Positions 20,825 through 33,629 of a DNA stretch of 64,000 nt are shown here, one piece after another. This DNA is from Atopsyche davidsoni. Lineage: Eukaryota > Arthropoda > Insecta > Trichoptera > Hydrobiosidae. The translations under genes were made by a program, and so were the position numbers. Positions within the stretch are counted from its first letter, which is position 1. Every line of letters begins with the position of its first letter. The notes under the pieces are model-generated. The model searched no databases. It saw only the letters and a list, made by a program, of their open reading frames with translations, and was not told the origin of the DNA. The stretch is taken from contig JAILWY010000004.1 in NCBI GenBank assembly GCA_022113835.1, forward strand, positions 8,993,501 through 9,057,500, written 5' to 3'.

Positions 20825-23800
20825 AAAATTGTAGCACTCAGTTCCGTTGTTTTTCCCCTGCCTTCGGAATCAGTGCCATATAATAGAAGATATAAAAAGA
20901 GAGGGAGGAATTAAGAGTTATGAGTTTTCGCAGGTAAATGTTTGCCGTGAGTTGTTTTCGCTGAGATCGCGCGTGGGAGGCTCGCAAGGCCGTGTGCTCT
21001 AATTCAATTATTTTATTAGGATTACTGGCCACTTATCCAGGTATAGCTCCTCCATTTTGATAATATAATTGTATCAATTAGAAAAAAAATTAGCGGATTT
21101 ATAAAATAGATTTCCATACCTTTAAATAGAATATAAAGATGTGTATCAATTGAAAGGATATATAACTGGTACGTCGGGTAAAACTTGTTGATAATTTTCA
21201 GGAGCTTCCGTAGTTTGAGTCTTTCGTGTGAATATGTAATTCTTCATGGAATTACGTCAGTAAATGTAAAAATGAGTAAGGCTTTGTTTTGAATTGGTTT
21301 GATGCTTTAATTTGAGTATAAATATGCAGTTGTTATATTTTATTTTTGCTTGTAGGTGGGTAATATGTAGAAATGCACGGGTCATCGCATAAGATGGCGA
21401 GTCTCTCCTGGGACGATCTCTATCGGTAAAGTGGCGCCTCATAAAAATAAAATCAGTCTGAAATAGTAAGATATCATCGAAAGAGAGGGCGGAGTGTGTT
21501 TTTAGAAAAACAAAATAGAGAGAAAAATAAAAGAACAGCATTTAGTTGTAACTTTACTCTGTTTTATGATTTGCGTTGTTTTTAGGACACTCAAGAAACA
21601 GCTATTGTTAAAGTCTTTTGTTTGAAAATTATTAAGACATCCAGCAAAATAATTAATAGATTTTAATAAAAACGTGCGAAAGTGCTTCAAAATAATATAT
21701 TGTCGTGTTGCAAATTTAACACTATGATAATAAAGATGGAAACATTTGTTTACGTGTTTCTATGAAAAAAAAAGTTTTGTGATAGAAAGTACTTCGTTAA
21801 ATTGATTTAATAGAAAACGATAAAACTTTTGATAAGACTGTCGAGTTAGGTTGGTATGCAAAAAGATTTTTTTAATGACCAATATAAACTCAAAATGAAA
21901 TATAATTGCGGTGTTTATTTAATAAATAATATGTTAATAATTTCACGTAGTATGCGTGACTTTCCTCAAATGAAACAACTGTTCCACCACTAACTCATGT
22001 TCTCTGTTATATTTACTCTGACAATTTCCAAGAGCCCTAGACAGAAACGAAAGCACTGAACATAAATAGCCGAGCGGTCTCTCAAGTCCTTAAAATCTAT
22101 TCTTGCTTTATTTGTCAAAACCGAAAATAAACAGATGATGCAAACAAGTTTTCCGTATTACAGACTTACGGAATTTTCACTATATGTCTTGTAGTCGTTT
22201 TACAAGAGTTTATTTAGTTGTCGGTTTGTTCAGCTCTTTATATAACGAAGTAGAGCAGACTGACAAAATTCCGTTGATTCCTCTGCGAGTGCGGGGATGA
22301 AAAACGTGCAAGCCAACCTAACCCAACCCTACCCTACCCTCCGGGCTGAGTGTTTGTACTGAAGGGCTGCTGTAAATACAAAGCTTGTTTATTTCGGGAG
22401 CCTTGTAAATAGTCATATTATTGAGCAATTAATGCTGCTTATTAATACGTTAATGGGCGAGTTTGAATAAACAAATATTGTTTTGATGAGAAGTTTCGCG
22501 CTCGAGGAAAGTGAAGCTGCGTTTAATAATAAACATGATCTGATTGTGTGATTCAACGCGTTAAGTATTTATTCTTTTCGTGGTTTTGTAATAGAAATGA
22601 CACATGTATGCTTCTTAAGGTTTTAAAAACGTAACTACAGTAACGTAACCTAACCCGAAAGATATTTACAGTGTTGAATTTTGTATTCATGTAATCTATT
22701 TATTTGGTTGCATTAAATTAAGTCAGTGATACTTTTGCAATATATTCAACATAATATATAAACACGTTTTTGCGTTAGTTTTTTTATTTGTATGTATCGT
22801 TGATAAAGCTGGAAGAATTTCTACAAAAATCAGTCCAAGAGGAATAAAATTCGTATTAGCCATGGTAATAAACCTTTATTGAATTTATAAATTGGTCTCC
22901 AACGCTTTCAGGCAATTGAATATCTCTGGAATATTGAGTTTTCTACAATCTTGTACATAAATAAGGTAATGGTTTGAATTTTATTACTCGTCGACTATTT
23001 GCTAAGATGGTGCTCTCAGAACTTCCGCCCGGAATGGTCTTCTAGAACTGAGAGAGACTGCGTCGCTCCACCACGGGTCATAGAGAAACCAAACAGCACT
23101 TCCTGTACTGAAACGTCTTTGGAAGTTAGATTATCATTGAAGACTGACGACGTCTTCAGGAATACGGTTAGGAATGAAAGTAACACATGAGAAGGTTGAA
23201 ATTCAGCTTACGGCGTAATATTACCGAATTATAAGTTTGGAATGGTCTTGAGAGTAAAATATTCCGAAAATAGTTTATTTTAATAAATATAAAAATATCT
23301 TAAATGTCGTCATTTTCACTGTGTCTTTAAAACTTATACTAGCGAAACACTTTGAAATAATTTTTTTTTTTTTTTTTTTTTAAGATAAAGCATTCGAGAA
23401 AGCTACAGCTCCTTTCGGTTAAGGATCTAGGTCCCATAATCGAGTTTTTTTGATCATTTTCTAGTCCGTTTTGTGAAAAATCGACGGCACCAATCAAAAA
23501 AATTTAAATGCAAAAAGTTTGATACATCCCTTCTTCCGAATAAAATATATTGTTATTTCTTATAAATTTACTATTAATATGATAAATAAGTGTTTTTCCG
23601 ATTGAAGTGTAGGAATTTCAAGATTTATCATGTCCCTTTTCCAAGAGTCCTAAACACTTAAAAGTCTTTTTTTAAATAGGAATTAAAAGATTAAATATAA
23701 ACCCTGTGCGATATATTATTTAAAAATTTAAAAAAAAAAAAATCTTTAACAAACTTTGGTTTTGAAAAGTCGTCATTTTATGCAATTTTTCAACTGATTT

Positions 23801-25281
23801 GCCAACACTGGTTTTAAATAGCAGACACTTAGCTTTTAATATTTTATCTGACAGACAAATTGCATAATTGAATTGAAGTCACTTAAACGCCAGTCGAGCC
23901 AATCATCAGTGCCAGGCTCATTGATGTCGTCTTCATTGATTGGATATATCGTCACGCGTAACCTGTTAATTGTGCTGCTTTGATCAGAGCTCCGTCCAGT
24001 GGCGTGCAATATTAATTACGCACTTCGAATTTAGATTGGAGTGAATTGATGTCTGAGGGGATCTCAGGGTCGGCTGAGAGACACGTAGACAATTAAATTA
24101 TAATTAATTTATATCACTACATATAACATCCAATGGAATAATACCATACATTGATAATATAATTTTTATCCAGAGGGTGTGAAATGCTACTTTTTAGGTT
24201 ATTGAAAGGAAGCAAGTGTTATCGCGAAAGGCAACGCGTCAAGTGTTATCAATCTAATCTATTCAATATGAAGAGTGAAATTTATATTCCACTTTATTTG
24301 TTTTAATAAATTAACCATATATAATTAAAATTTATTTTAAATTACAACCGCCCTAACTTCTCGAACTCTGTGTGGATGTGATCTGATAGTCATCCCTCCA
24401 CACACACGATCCATAATTAATTTCTAATACGTTTGACCAGGGACGGTGATCCGCACTGCTCTATTGTAACCGATGATTAGATCTAGAAGGCGACTTTCAT
24501 GAATAGACCAAGTGAAATGAAATAATTCAATGAAAATATTGTGATTGTATTATTTTAATCACCATGTGATCAATAAACGTTTTCTACTAAATTTAGGATG
24601 AAAAGTTTTCTACGCTATTTTAATGCTCATAGGCCTTCATTGTAAAACACGATGGTACTCTATAAATTATTATGGAAAAATAGATAATATTTTAAAAAAA
24701 AGATATCAATCTCTTGAATCAAGGCAGAAGAGCTATACTCAAAATTGCTTAAAGTTATTTACTTTATATATATATAGCTCAGACTTTGTTGTATTCACGT
24801 TTTACTATGTATTATTTTTCTTATGTGAGTCCTTGAATTTTTACCGTATAATATTAGAAAATAAAAATGCTACTTATTGCAAGAATATAAAGAGAGAAAA
24901 ATAAAATTCTAGAATGCTGTACTTACAACATAATAAAATTAATATCTCAATACATATGACATCATATGTTTTAAAAATATGAGTTTAGTGAGAATGTGAT
25001 TTCTAAAAACTAAGGGGCAGAGACTGTTTTTTTCTCGTTTTTGTCATAAAACAGAGTTCTTGGTTCTTAATGTCCAAACTAATCTCTAAACATATAGATG
25101 TTGGTGCGTTGCATGCATTTACCGATATTCATGATCAACAAGTTACTCAATAGGCACTGCTTTATAGAACGATTGTTTTCAACGAAAATAAAAAAAAAAT
25201 GTCATCTGTCGTTCAGTTGAAACACTTCAAATTTTTGGTCCAGATCCAACGAAATCGACGAGACAAGCAAGCTATCGTTTC
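20825..25281. other. AT-rich intergenic DNA, no gene seen
   Basis: Less AT-rich unique-looking patches lie at about 20930-21010, 22250-22350, 22995-23165 and 23880-24080. The last holds CTTTGATC, a TCF-type word, and several ATTA/TAAT cores. A run of about 21 T lies at about 23361-23381. No repeat family with copies in this window was seen. Confidence 0.4.
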
Positions 25282-25505
25282 TTATATCTTGTAAGAATTT
25301 TGCAATGCACCAGTTATATTGTCAACACTCCATCGTTTGTCGCAGTGGGCGATCCGACCACGAGCTTTCACAGGTCGGATAAAGTTTTCAGTTTGTTCAG
25401 CTTCAGCAGCGACAAGATAACTAACTGCACACATTGCGTAAACGTCTCCCAAAAATACACGCCGACATCCTAAATATACCAGAGCGTCGGGTCTATGTTG
25501 GAAGT
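25282..25505 (-). other. Open frame of about 73 codons without a start, unknown
   Basis: Between an upstream stop (25506-25508) and a TAA at 25282-25284 the minus strand reads a composition-balanced peptide including YLVAAEAEQTENFIRPVKAR and GRIAHCDKRWSVDN. It has no ATG near its start, and the local DNA is less AT-rich than its surroundings. It looks more protein-like than the chance frames around it. It could be a transposon remnant or an exon. No family was recognised. Confidence 0.2.
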
Positions 25506-25777
25506 TTAACTGTTTCTAAGACCCACATTATTGTATATTTTAGAACAAATTCTTGGGTTAAATTGAACGAATTCAATAAGAAATTCTAAATAAAGCATTC
25601 ATAATTTACACAACTTATTTGTACTGAATTTTACATTTATACTAGCATTAATAAAAAGAAGTCTCTCAAGCATTTTTTTATCTCATCAAAAGGATTGGAA
25701 GATAAGTTTAGTTCAGACTACCAGAAGTTTCACTGCCTTACGAATCGCTGCATTTTATGCTAAAATTTTTTAAAAAA

Positions 25778-26136
25778 CTCTCCGCTCTTCCCTTTCTGTT
25801 GCTTGCGCATGGCTGCCATTATGTACCCTGAGCGTATGTAAAGGATCGGTAATGGAATAGTGGGCTTGGAATGATTGTGGAGGGATGTGCTCTGGAAGTA
25901 CCTTGTCGAGGTGGAAGGGCTCTTGTAGCTTGCTGCAGTAGTATCAGATCTTAACGCCAGATCTTTCTAAGGAAAGGCTTTATAATAATGCTATTGGGCA
26001 GCAGCAATACGCAGAATTTTCCTTCTTTTACAAAACTGCGATGTAAAAGGACCCGGGGACCTACTATGAGTACTGGCTCAGCATGAGTATATGCTCAGTG
26101 AAATGATCGCCAACCACCTCTGAGGAGAGGCACTTG
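25778..26136 (+). repeat. Family S repeat, near full length
   Basis: About 360 bp starting with a pyrimidine-rich CTCTCCGCTCTTCCC stretch, then CATGGCTGCCATTATGTACC, AAAGGATCGGTAATGGA, GGGCAGCAGCAATACGC, GACCCGGGGACC and GATCGCCAACCACC, and ending in a GAGGAGAGG stretch. It is collinear with 43940-44294. No reading frame is conserved among copies and no poly(A) tail was seen. Confidence 0.7.
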
Positions 26137-29100
26137 ATAATGAAGAAAATCAATTTGCTGATTAATTTAATTAAGTATAAAAGTACGCTTTATGCTATAA
26201 TTGTTTTATTTGGGATTGCTACGGATCATATTTTCTCCAAGCAAATGCAACTAAAACTCATATCTGCTCTCTCCGTGCATGACATATGCAGAAAGCAGAA
26301 ACGCTGCCCGCAGTTTGACGGCGGGCGATAGAAGAATAAAGCACATCCCAATCGCCACCAGTCATCAGCTTTGTACCAGACACCGGACTGTGTGCTGCTC
26401 AGAGATGATTGGAATGGGAAAATCGGGGTGACCATAGCTTAAAACCGGTGCTTAATTTTTAGATTAATTTCTTATAGACTCAAAATTATACGAAACGGTT
26501 TTCATTGTATTTGTAATTATTTTATATAGACAGCAATAAAAATATGGACGTATTGTATAATGTATATAAAAAAAAAAACAATATTGATTGTGAATATGTA
26601 ACATCTTTTCAAAAATAGTTAATAATAATCCGTACTTTAAATACGGAATTGCAAAATAATTAATGAAATCTGGCAGAGACGTAGATGAGAATATTTTTAA
26701 TAGAGTACTTGGTGGAATTAAAATATTAAGAATAACATCTTAGTTGATGCAGGTGTTTCGTGTAATAATTAAAATAAAAATGCACTGCAAAATAACTTAC
26801 AATTAAAAATATAAATGTGTCTAGAGTCCGCGACCAAGAGCTCCAGGGGGAGGAAAAATAAATACATTGCAGAACATACACAACTCGAAGCGACAAGGAA
26901 ACAATCCAATGCTCGAGAAAATCCTGAGGAGACAAAGGGTGGGGGATGAAACCAGGATTACTGACCATCTGTGAACAAAGAGAGTCATTGTCTGGTAGCA
27001 GAAGAGTCCTCGGGCGGTGGCACAGCCAGGGAGGGCACACGACGAGGGTTGCTTCTGCTGCAAGGCTGTGCAGAATTATATAAACATAATTCTATAAAAA
27101 GCAGTGCTAATTAATTTTCATTTTTTTGTTTTGTTAGAAATTGTAAAAATAATCGCATCGAAAGTATGGTATCTGAAACACAGAAATTGATAACACGCCG
27201 TTCGCAGTAGACCCATTGAATACAGTGTATTTCGTGTATACAATAGTTGTATGGAGTCGGATGATGTGTGTCGGACCAGCGGAGGTGCATTTTGAAAAGA
27301 TAAAATTTTAATATTGAACGAGTTTTGTAAAACTTCCCCCGTTTTCGACAACAAGCAAAATGAAAGCGTAGCAGCTTCCCTGAAACACGTTTCTGGTAAT
27401 TACTTTGTCAACCTTTGAAAGTGTCTATGTACAAGAGACTTCAAAATTCCCTTAATACACCACACAATCAGTCAAAAAAAATATATTTTTTATTTGACAT
27501 TTATAATTAATTCCACGAAGTCAAAATAAAAATCAAAAAATCCATGTTGCAAGTTTTCAGTAGAAAAAAAAAATTAATAAAATTTTATTAGGTTTTAAAA
27601 GTTATGGTTTAAAAAAATATTACGAACGGTCTCTCATATTAAAAAAATAAAGGTTTTATTCAGTTTAACTACTAGGAAAACTGAAAATAATTTTTCAGTT
27701 ACATTTTACAAACCTTGTATTATATAAATCACTCTCTATACATTTGTACAATTTTTTTTTTGTATTCAAAATTGGTTTGTTGGCGGCACAATTCATGTAA
27801 GAATCTTATTGCATTTAAAATATAATGCTTTACAATTTTAAGAAGTTACTTATAGTTAAAATGTTACTACCTAAAAATCTCCCAATTTATAAGAACATTA
27901 CATATTTTCATTCGATTAGTTTCTTAAATAAAATTAAAGAGTAAAATTTTTTTTTCAAAATTATTAAGAGAAATCTACTGATTATTTCGACGCGAGCACG
28001 ACACAGACAGAAATGTACGCAGAGAGATATTAAAAGAAAGTAAACAAAAAAGATTTATAGAGTTATGCGAATATAGGCTTCTTATATTGAATCAAGCTAC
28101 AGTAAAGTACTCGCACAAGCATTTCGTATTATGATTTCATATACAAAAGGATAACTAAATAAAGGGAAGCTAAAAGAAAAAAATAAAATAGAAGCATGCA
28201 TCGTACTGGAACGGCGGGGAGGCAAAGTTCAAAATCTCGAGTAATTCTTTGATATTTCCTTAAATGAAAATCTATGTGAAGGAAACTTCCCTCGGTGCAA
28301 TGTTTCAAACGGAAGTTCGGAGTAAAAAGTTTCTGAACGAAACCTGGCTTCCGTTTGCAATATTGGAGAACCACGCGGTCTGTCTGTGCAGGCTTCACAT
28401 GTCCGAGTATCGATTGCACTCAACGTTGATTACTTCTACAGTAATTAAAAATGAATAGAACTTCTAGATATTTTCTATGTATTTATTTAATAGAGTTTGT
28501 TTTTTTTTAGCATAAGATGATCTGAAATTTTTTTAGTGAAGTTTTTTTAGGGAAAATCAACAGGTAGCATATTAAACTTCATACAATTTAAAATGTTTGA
28601 TTTCTGGTTGACTCAAAATTCATGCGCTTGAATGATTCACGATTATAAGTAACTCAAGGTAAATTGTCACAGTATGAAAATGATTAGAAATGATTTGTGC
28701 AAAGCTGCAATATTGCAGTTGATCGGTATTTTTGCATTGATATTGAAATTAATTAGGTTTTATTCCTATCGTGAGTTTTTAAACTTTTTGTCTAAATTCT
28801 TAAATAATAATAATGTATATTTTAATAAGAAAACAGAATTGTCAATGTTTTTGTAGATGAAATAATTTTAATTTCGTACAAAGTAGAGATCTCGTTTTGG
28901 ATATGACGATCACATACGTTGGCGAAGATTAAACTAGCTGTCGAGTGATTTAAATATATATTTTAAAAAGTTGCGAGGAGGTTTAATAGCGCGTCGAAAA
29001 TAAAACGCATTTAAGAGTATTTATTTACGACCATAACTCCGAGGCGGATACTCAAAGAAGAGACATCCGCCATTCACCTCAGAATGTTCGAATAAAAATT

Positions 29101-29886
29101 CTTTTATTGTTTTATAAACAAAATTACTTGTACCGACTCGAGTTTACGATTCCAAACGGAGGGGCCCTGCATAAACGAGAGGCGAAACATCAAATGAATA
29201 CACTGGATACTATAAAAAACTTGAATCATTAAACAAAATACACTATAAAGTGAGCCATTTACATACCGCGTACTAAAAAATGACTAGGATTTAGTTCTGA
29301 GTGGGTTTTTAGATTTCGCCTCGGGTTTTATTGGCTCGGATGTCTTACGGCAGATGAAACTGATATTTAAACATCTCAGTCGACTGCCTCGCCAGCCAAG
29401 TTTTAATGAAGTTTGATAATAATGGAATTAACCGGAGTGCTTTGGGTATTTGTACCCGCAGCGCAGAAACCCGGTCTGATACTGTTTGTCTTGCAGAAAC
29501 ATGCACTCATAAATATTTATTATATTTCTTAAAACTACAAATAAACCCCGCCATCGAGAAGATTGCATTTTTAACTCAGATAAGTTTAAATAAAAAAAAA
29601 AATTTGATAAATTGACACAGATGATAAAAACAACCGACATGAAGGATGAAAATTATTGCACATGTCATATTTTATTTAAAAAATATTTACAGCATACCAA
29701 CAACAAATTTACATTATAAAGTTTTTATAAAAACTAAGTTAATCGTTAAAATATAATAAATCATTAATATTAACCATAATAATGAACAATAATGATATTT
29801 TTATAATTAGAGTGTAAAAAAAAAAAAATTAATTAAGCGAGATAACAATGCAAAGGTTCATTATTGATGATATATCTTTAATTAAA
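26137..29886. other. AT-rich intergenic DNA, no gene seen
   Basis: A short arm fragment of the 16-kb foldback lies near 26690-26730 (GAGTACTTGGTGGAATT). Less AT-rich patches are at 26880-27060, 28210-28420 and 29140-29400. The open frames in them (for example 28129-28419) overlap on both strands and match nothing known. Confidence 0.4.
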
Positions 29887-29897
29887 GATCACATTTA

Positions 29898-30097
29898 ATA
29901 TTATTACTAATATGATTAGGCATATTAGTTCATACATAGAAGATGATTTAAAGAAACTCTCAGAAAAATATCATCATGATTTGTGTGGGATGATATTTTT
30001 CTGAGAGTTTCTTTAAATCATCTTCTATGTATGAACAAATGTGCCTAATCATATTAGTAATAATATAATAAACCCGTAATGGGTAATAAATACGCAC
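29898..30097. mobile_element. Foldback unit with 11-bp target duplication
   Basis: A 200-bp palindrome with the arms of the 80-752 family (GATTAGGCATATTAGTTCAT, AGAAACTCTCAGAAAAATAT). Its tRNA-like core is reduced to about 15 bp around GATTTGTGTGGG. Only the right arm carries the outer ACCCGTAATGGGTAATAAAT part. GATCACATTTA flanks it exactly on both sides (29887-29897 and 30098-30108). That size is longer than for hAT, Tc1 or piggyBac elements. It fits Mutator-like insertion or target-primed reverse transcription. Confidence 0.75.
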
Positions 30098-30108
30098 GAT
30101 CACATTTA

Positions 30109-30861
30109 AAACAGACAGCAACGTAACATTATTATATACATGTGTAATTACTTGAATAAGACTTAAAAAAAATACATGAAAATAAAAATGAAACTTGTTG
30201 CTACCACTTACTTGAAATAAATCTAAAAAAATAAATTAAGAGTTATTTTTTTAAGAGTATTTTAAAGTTTTACTTGTTATTCTAAAAATGCACTTTTCTT
30301 GTCAACTAAAATAATAAGAAACATATGTTATTATTTTGATACTGTATACAAAAGACTAGATAGTCTAATCTCCACAAGCAAGACTTTGATTCAAATTGAA
30401 GTATTATACGTGTGTTTATTATACAATGAAATAAGGATCGTCGCCAGTTATCTTTATTACACGGTTAATTATCAAAGTGCGAAGGAAATAGATATGTTTC
30501 ATGAACGCGTCATTCTTGGCACACATCAATAAGCTTCGTTAATAACGCCACATTGTCAAGTAAGACAAGACGGGAGCTTTATCAAAGTGAATAGTAATAC
30601 GTTATCGTGTCGTTGCTCCGCTTGTGCATGCACGTGTCTAATTTTATATTAAGTCATAAGCTTTTGCATCTTCTCTCGTGAGAAAGCTTTGAGCATTCCC
30701 TGTAGCGAAATAAATTAATACAAGGCGCGAGGTGTGCACGTAGAGCAAGTTATTGCCATGTGTTACATTTCGTTTATTACTGTACTCTTATTGTTTATTC
30801 AGTATCTAAGTGAGTAAAGTGACGTGTTTTTTTTTTATCTTACAATTTTGATTATCTAGGC
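30109..30861. other. Intergenic DNA, no gene seen
   Basis: AT-rich sequence. The frame at 30299-30532 is unremarkable and matches nothing known. No repeat termini were seen. Confidence 0.4.
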
Positions 30862-30869
30862 ATCTAGGG

Positions 30870-32056
30870 CAAGGGTCCCCAACCTTTTTGCACCCAAGAG
30901 CACATTCTAGAATGCCGGTCGGGTGGCGGGCAGCATATATTTTTTTTCAAGGTATATTTATAGTTGGACATAGTCAATAATACATACAATGCACAAAAAA
31001 TATTTAATTCCAAAAATATAATTATAAAATATTAAAATTATTGTTTATATTTTAATGTAAAATAAATAATAAGTAGTAAATAATAGCATAAAAATTCCGG
31101 TGATTGGGGCAAAAATCCAACGAATTATTATTTGTAATAACAATATTAAAATTTAAATCTATAGGTAAAAATTTCAAACAACAGGTAAGAATTCGAAAAA
31201 TATCATTTTATTGCACCAACAATATTTAATTTAAATTTTAATGTCTTTATTGGCTGATTTTTAAAATCATCAATGTGTTCATCTGTAAGTCAAGATCTGT
31301 ACTTTGATTGTAAAAAGCAATGATTCGCAGAGTCGAAAAACGATTCAATTTTGTATGCTGCTCATTTCCAGAATGAAAATTTGTTTATGTTCTATAATCC
31401 AAAGTCCTCATCTGATTCATTGAATTTAAGAATTATTATTTCGAAAATTATTACGATATAATTATTTCGTTTATATTTCGTTGTTTAATTATCGTCCTAT
31501 TGCAAAAATATCAGATAGACTTTCACACAGCTTTCTCTTCACTTTTATCAACGATAAAAATATCAGGGACACTTTCACATAGCTTTCTCCTCACTTGTTC
31601 TACCGCAAAAATATCAGATAGACTTTCACACAGCTTTCTCCACACTTTCATCAATGCCAAAATATCAGGGACACTTTCACATAGCTTTTTCCTCACTTGT
31701 CTACCGCAAAAATATCAGATAGACTTTCAAATAGATTTTTCCTCACTTTTATCAACACAAAAATATCAAATTTATATTTATTCAGCAACTTTTCAATAAA
31801 GTATCTGTACAATATCGTGAAGGCATTATTAGAGGGCGTTATTACAGAGACGAAGACAAACCAAACTACACCCATTAAATGCTATTTCAACAGGATTATA
31901 TATGATTTTCTGGAAAGAATTATTATTATGAAAATTTTACAATATATATTTTTTTTCGCTTTTATTTTTCTGTTTAATTACTGGATATTATTTTTTATCG
32001 TGGTTGCACATCGGCGGGCGCCATGGGACCCGCGGGCATAGGGTTGGGGACCACTG
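30870..32056. mobile_element. Non-autonomous hAT-type element, 1.19 kb
   Basis: Inverted termini CAAGGGTCCCCAACC and GGTTGGGGACCACTG are flanked by a perfect 8-bp duplication ATCTAGGG (30862-30869 and 32057-32064). Both features are hAT hallmarks. The interior has no transposase and includes a 51-bp minisatellite (31500-31770). Frames such as 31697-32041 cross into the terminus and are not genes. Confidence 0.85.
31500..31770. repeat. 51-bp minisatellite inside the hAT element
   Basis: The word AAAATATCAG recurs at about 31504, 31556, 31607, 31658, 31708 and 31759, mostly 50-52 bp apart. Alternate units carry GATAGACTTTCACACAG and GGGACACTTTCACATAG, so the true period is about 102 bp (A-B-A-B-A-B, the last unit diverged). 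51 is a multiple of three, which keeps a frame open through the array without implying a protein. Confidence 0.75.
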
Positions 32057-32689
32057 ATCTAGGGCGTTCATTATTAGTCAGTTTAAGTTGTAGTTATTGT
32101 GTCATATAACTTAGTTATAATCATTCGTATCTCTGCTGGAACCTAGACCAATGCTTTTGAGAATACAGTCGAGGAGCAGCCGAGCATCACGGCCGCGAGG
32201 CATTCTTGGCACCCAACAATACTTAAGTTGATGACATCTCCAAGTCATGAACTATTTGCGAGGCTCAACATAGACCGATCAAAATTAATTCCAACTAGTG
32301 TAAAAAGTTTTACGAAGTAACTGATGTTAATAGGCTTCATTGAAATATACGCAAAATAATTATGTACAGTTTTTCTCTTCTAGTCAAGTATTTTTTAAAA
32401 ATTTAATATTACTTTAATGTAAAGTTTAATGTGAATTACTTATAACATATTTAGTTTGAATAAATAAATATTAAGAACTCAAGAAAAAATATATTTTCAG
32501 TTTATAAACCACGTGTTTTTATTTAATGAGTTTTATAAAAATATCTGTTTTTTTTATTTATGTAGATAAGTAGATGGCACAGTGATTAAAATGTCATAGC
32601 TCATGCGAATCCGTTGAGGTTTTCATAAACATCAGCGCATTTTTCATTAGTACTGTTGCAGTAGCTGCTCATTTTATGAATCTGTTTCT

Positions 32690-32900
32690 GCAATAACACT
32701 CACAGTTTACGAGTGACGACAAATCTAACGAAGCTTGCAGGCGAGAGCTTTATGCTTTCACCTCGGCGTGCTTGGCCAGGGCCGGATGAAGATTGCTTCT
32801 AGCGGACGTTATTTCTGGCAGCCATCGATAGTCTGTCGGCGTTCCTGGCCGGTACATTGTCACCGACAGGTGGACACAATCACCGGGCATTTCTTGTAAG
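32690..32900. other. Less AT-rich unique-looking segment between two hAT elements
   Basis: A patch with balanced composition (for example CGGCGTGCTTGGCCAGGGCC and CTGGCCGGTACATTGTCACC). No coding frame or repeat copy was seen. It is a possible regulatory element. Confidence 0.3.
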
Positions 32901-32941
32901 CTCTTGTATTCTAATTATACTCGTTCTTCATTATTCTAAAC

Positions 32942-33420
32942 CAGTGCTTCTCAAAGTGGTCCCTACGGACCCCAGGGGGTCCCTGGGATCATTCAAGGGG
33001 TCTTTAGAAAATTAAAATCGATTTGGGGGTCCCTGAACAACGTCAGGGGGTCCGCGCAAGGTTTAATATAAAATAAAAAAATTGTGACACATTTTTATTA
33101 ATATGGAAGTGAAAATAAATAACCATGAATATATTATTAGCGATTTTTACGTCCTAAGTAAAATATAAATATAGACAGGTGAGTCAGGTAGGTTAATACA
33201 GGAACGCAATAGAGTCGATACTTGCACCAACTAGTCTATAATATGAATTTATGTAGTTTACCCAGGGGCAGTAGGCAAGTTTTGACTATGAAAGGGGGTC
33301 CGTAGGAGATTTTGACTATGAAAGAGGGTCCGTGGGAAAGTTTTGACCACAAAAGGGGTCCGTGGGCAAGTTTTGACTATGAAAAAGAGTCAATGGGCCA
33401 AAAGAGTTTAAGAGCCACTG
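32942..33420. mobile_element. Non-autonomous hAT-type element, 479 bp
   Basis: The ends CAGTGCTTCTCAAAGTGG and GAGTTTAAGAGCCACTG are inverted repeats flanked by a perfect 8-bp duplication TTCTAAAC (32934-32941 and 33421-33428). Near its right end the phrase GTCCGTGGGCAAGTTTTGAC is repeated about four times, roughly 34-36 bp apart, with GACTATGAAA between. No transposase is present. Confidence 0.85.
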
Positions 33421-33595
33421 TTCTAAACGGTCCTGGTATCAACGCGTATCACAATTGTATTGCTTATAAAATGAATAATATACCCATTGACGAGAATAAA
33501 AATCAATCAGCAAATCAATAGATTAAAAACATGAATCAATATACGAGTTGATTTGATTTCTTAGGAGTCGAGGTACAATACATTTTCACTCCTCC

Positions 33596-33629
33596 GACGT
33601 TTCTGTCCCTGTGCTGGGAGCATCTTCAG
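33596..33629 (-). ncRNA. Hammerhead-like motif in an unclassified repeat
   Basis: On the minus strand: CTGAAGA (33629-33623, fits CUGANGA exactly), stem II with CCC pairing GGG, then GAAA followed by CG and TC. Stem III would be only the self-complementary ACGT, and the cleavage triplet reads GTC. Sequence on both sides (TCCTCCGAC and GTCGC) is not strongly paired as stem I. This motif type is seen in repeats of many arthropods; function here is inferred. Confidence 0.35.
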
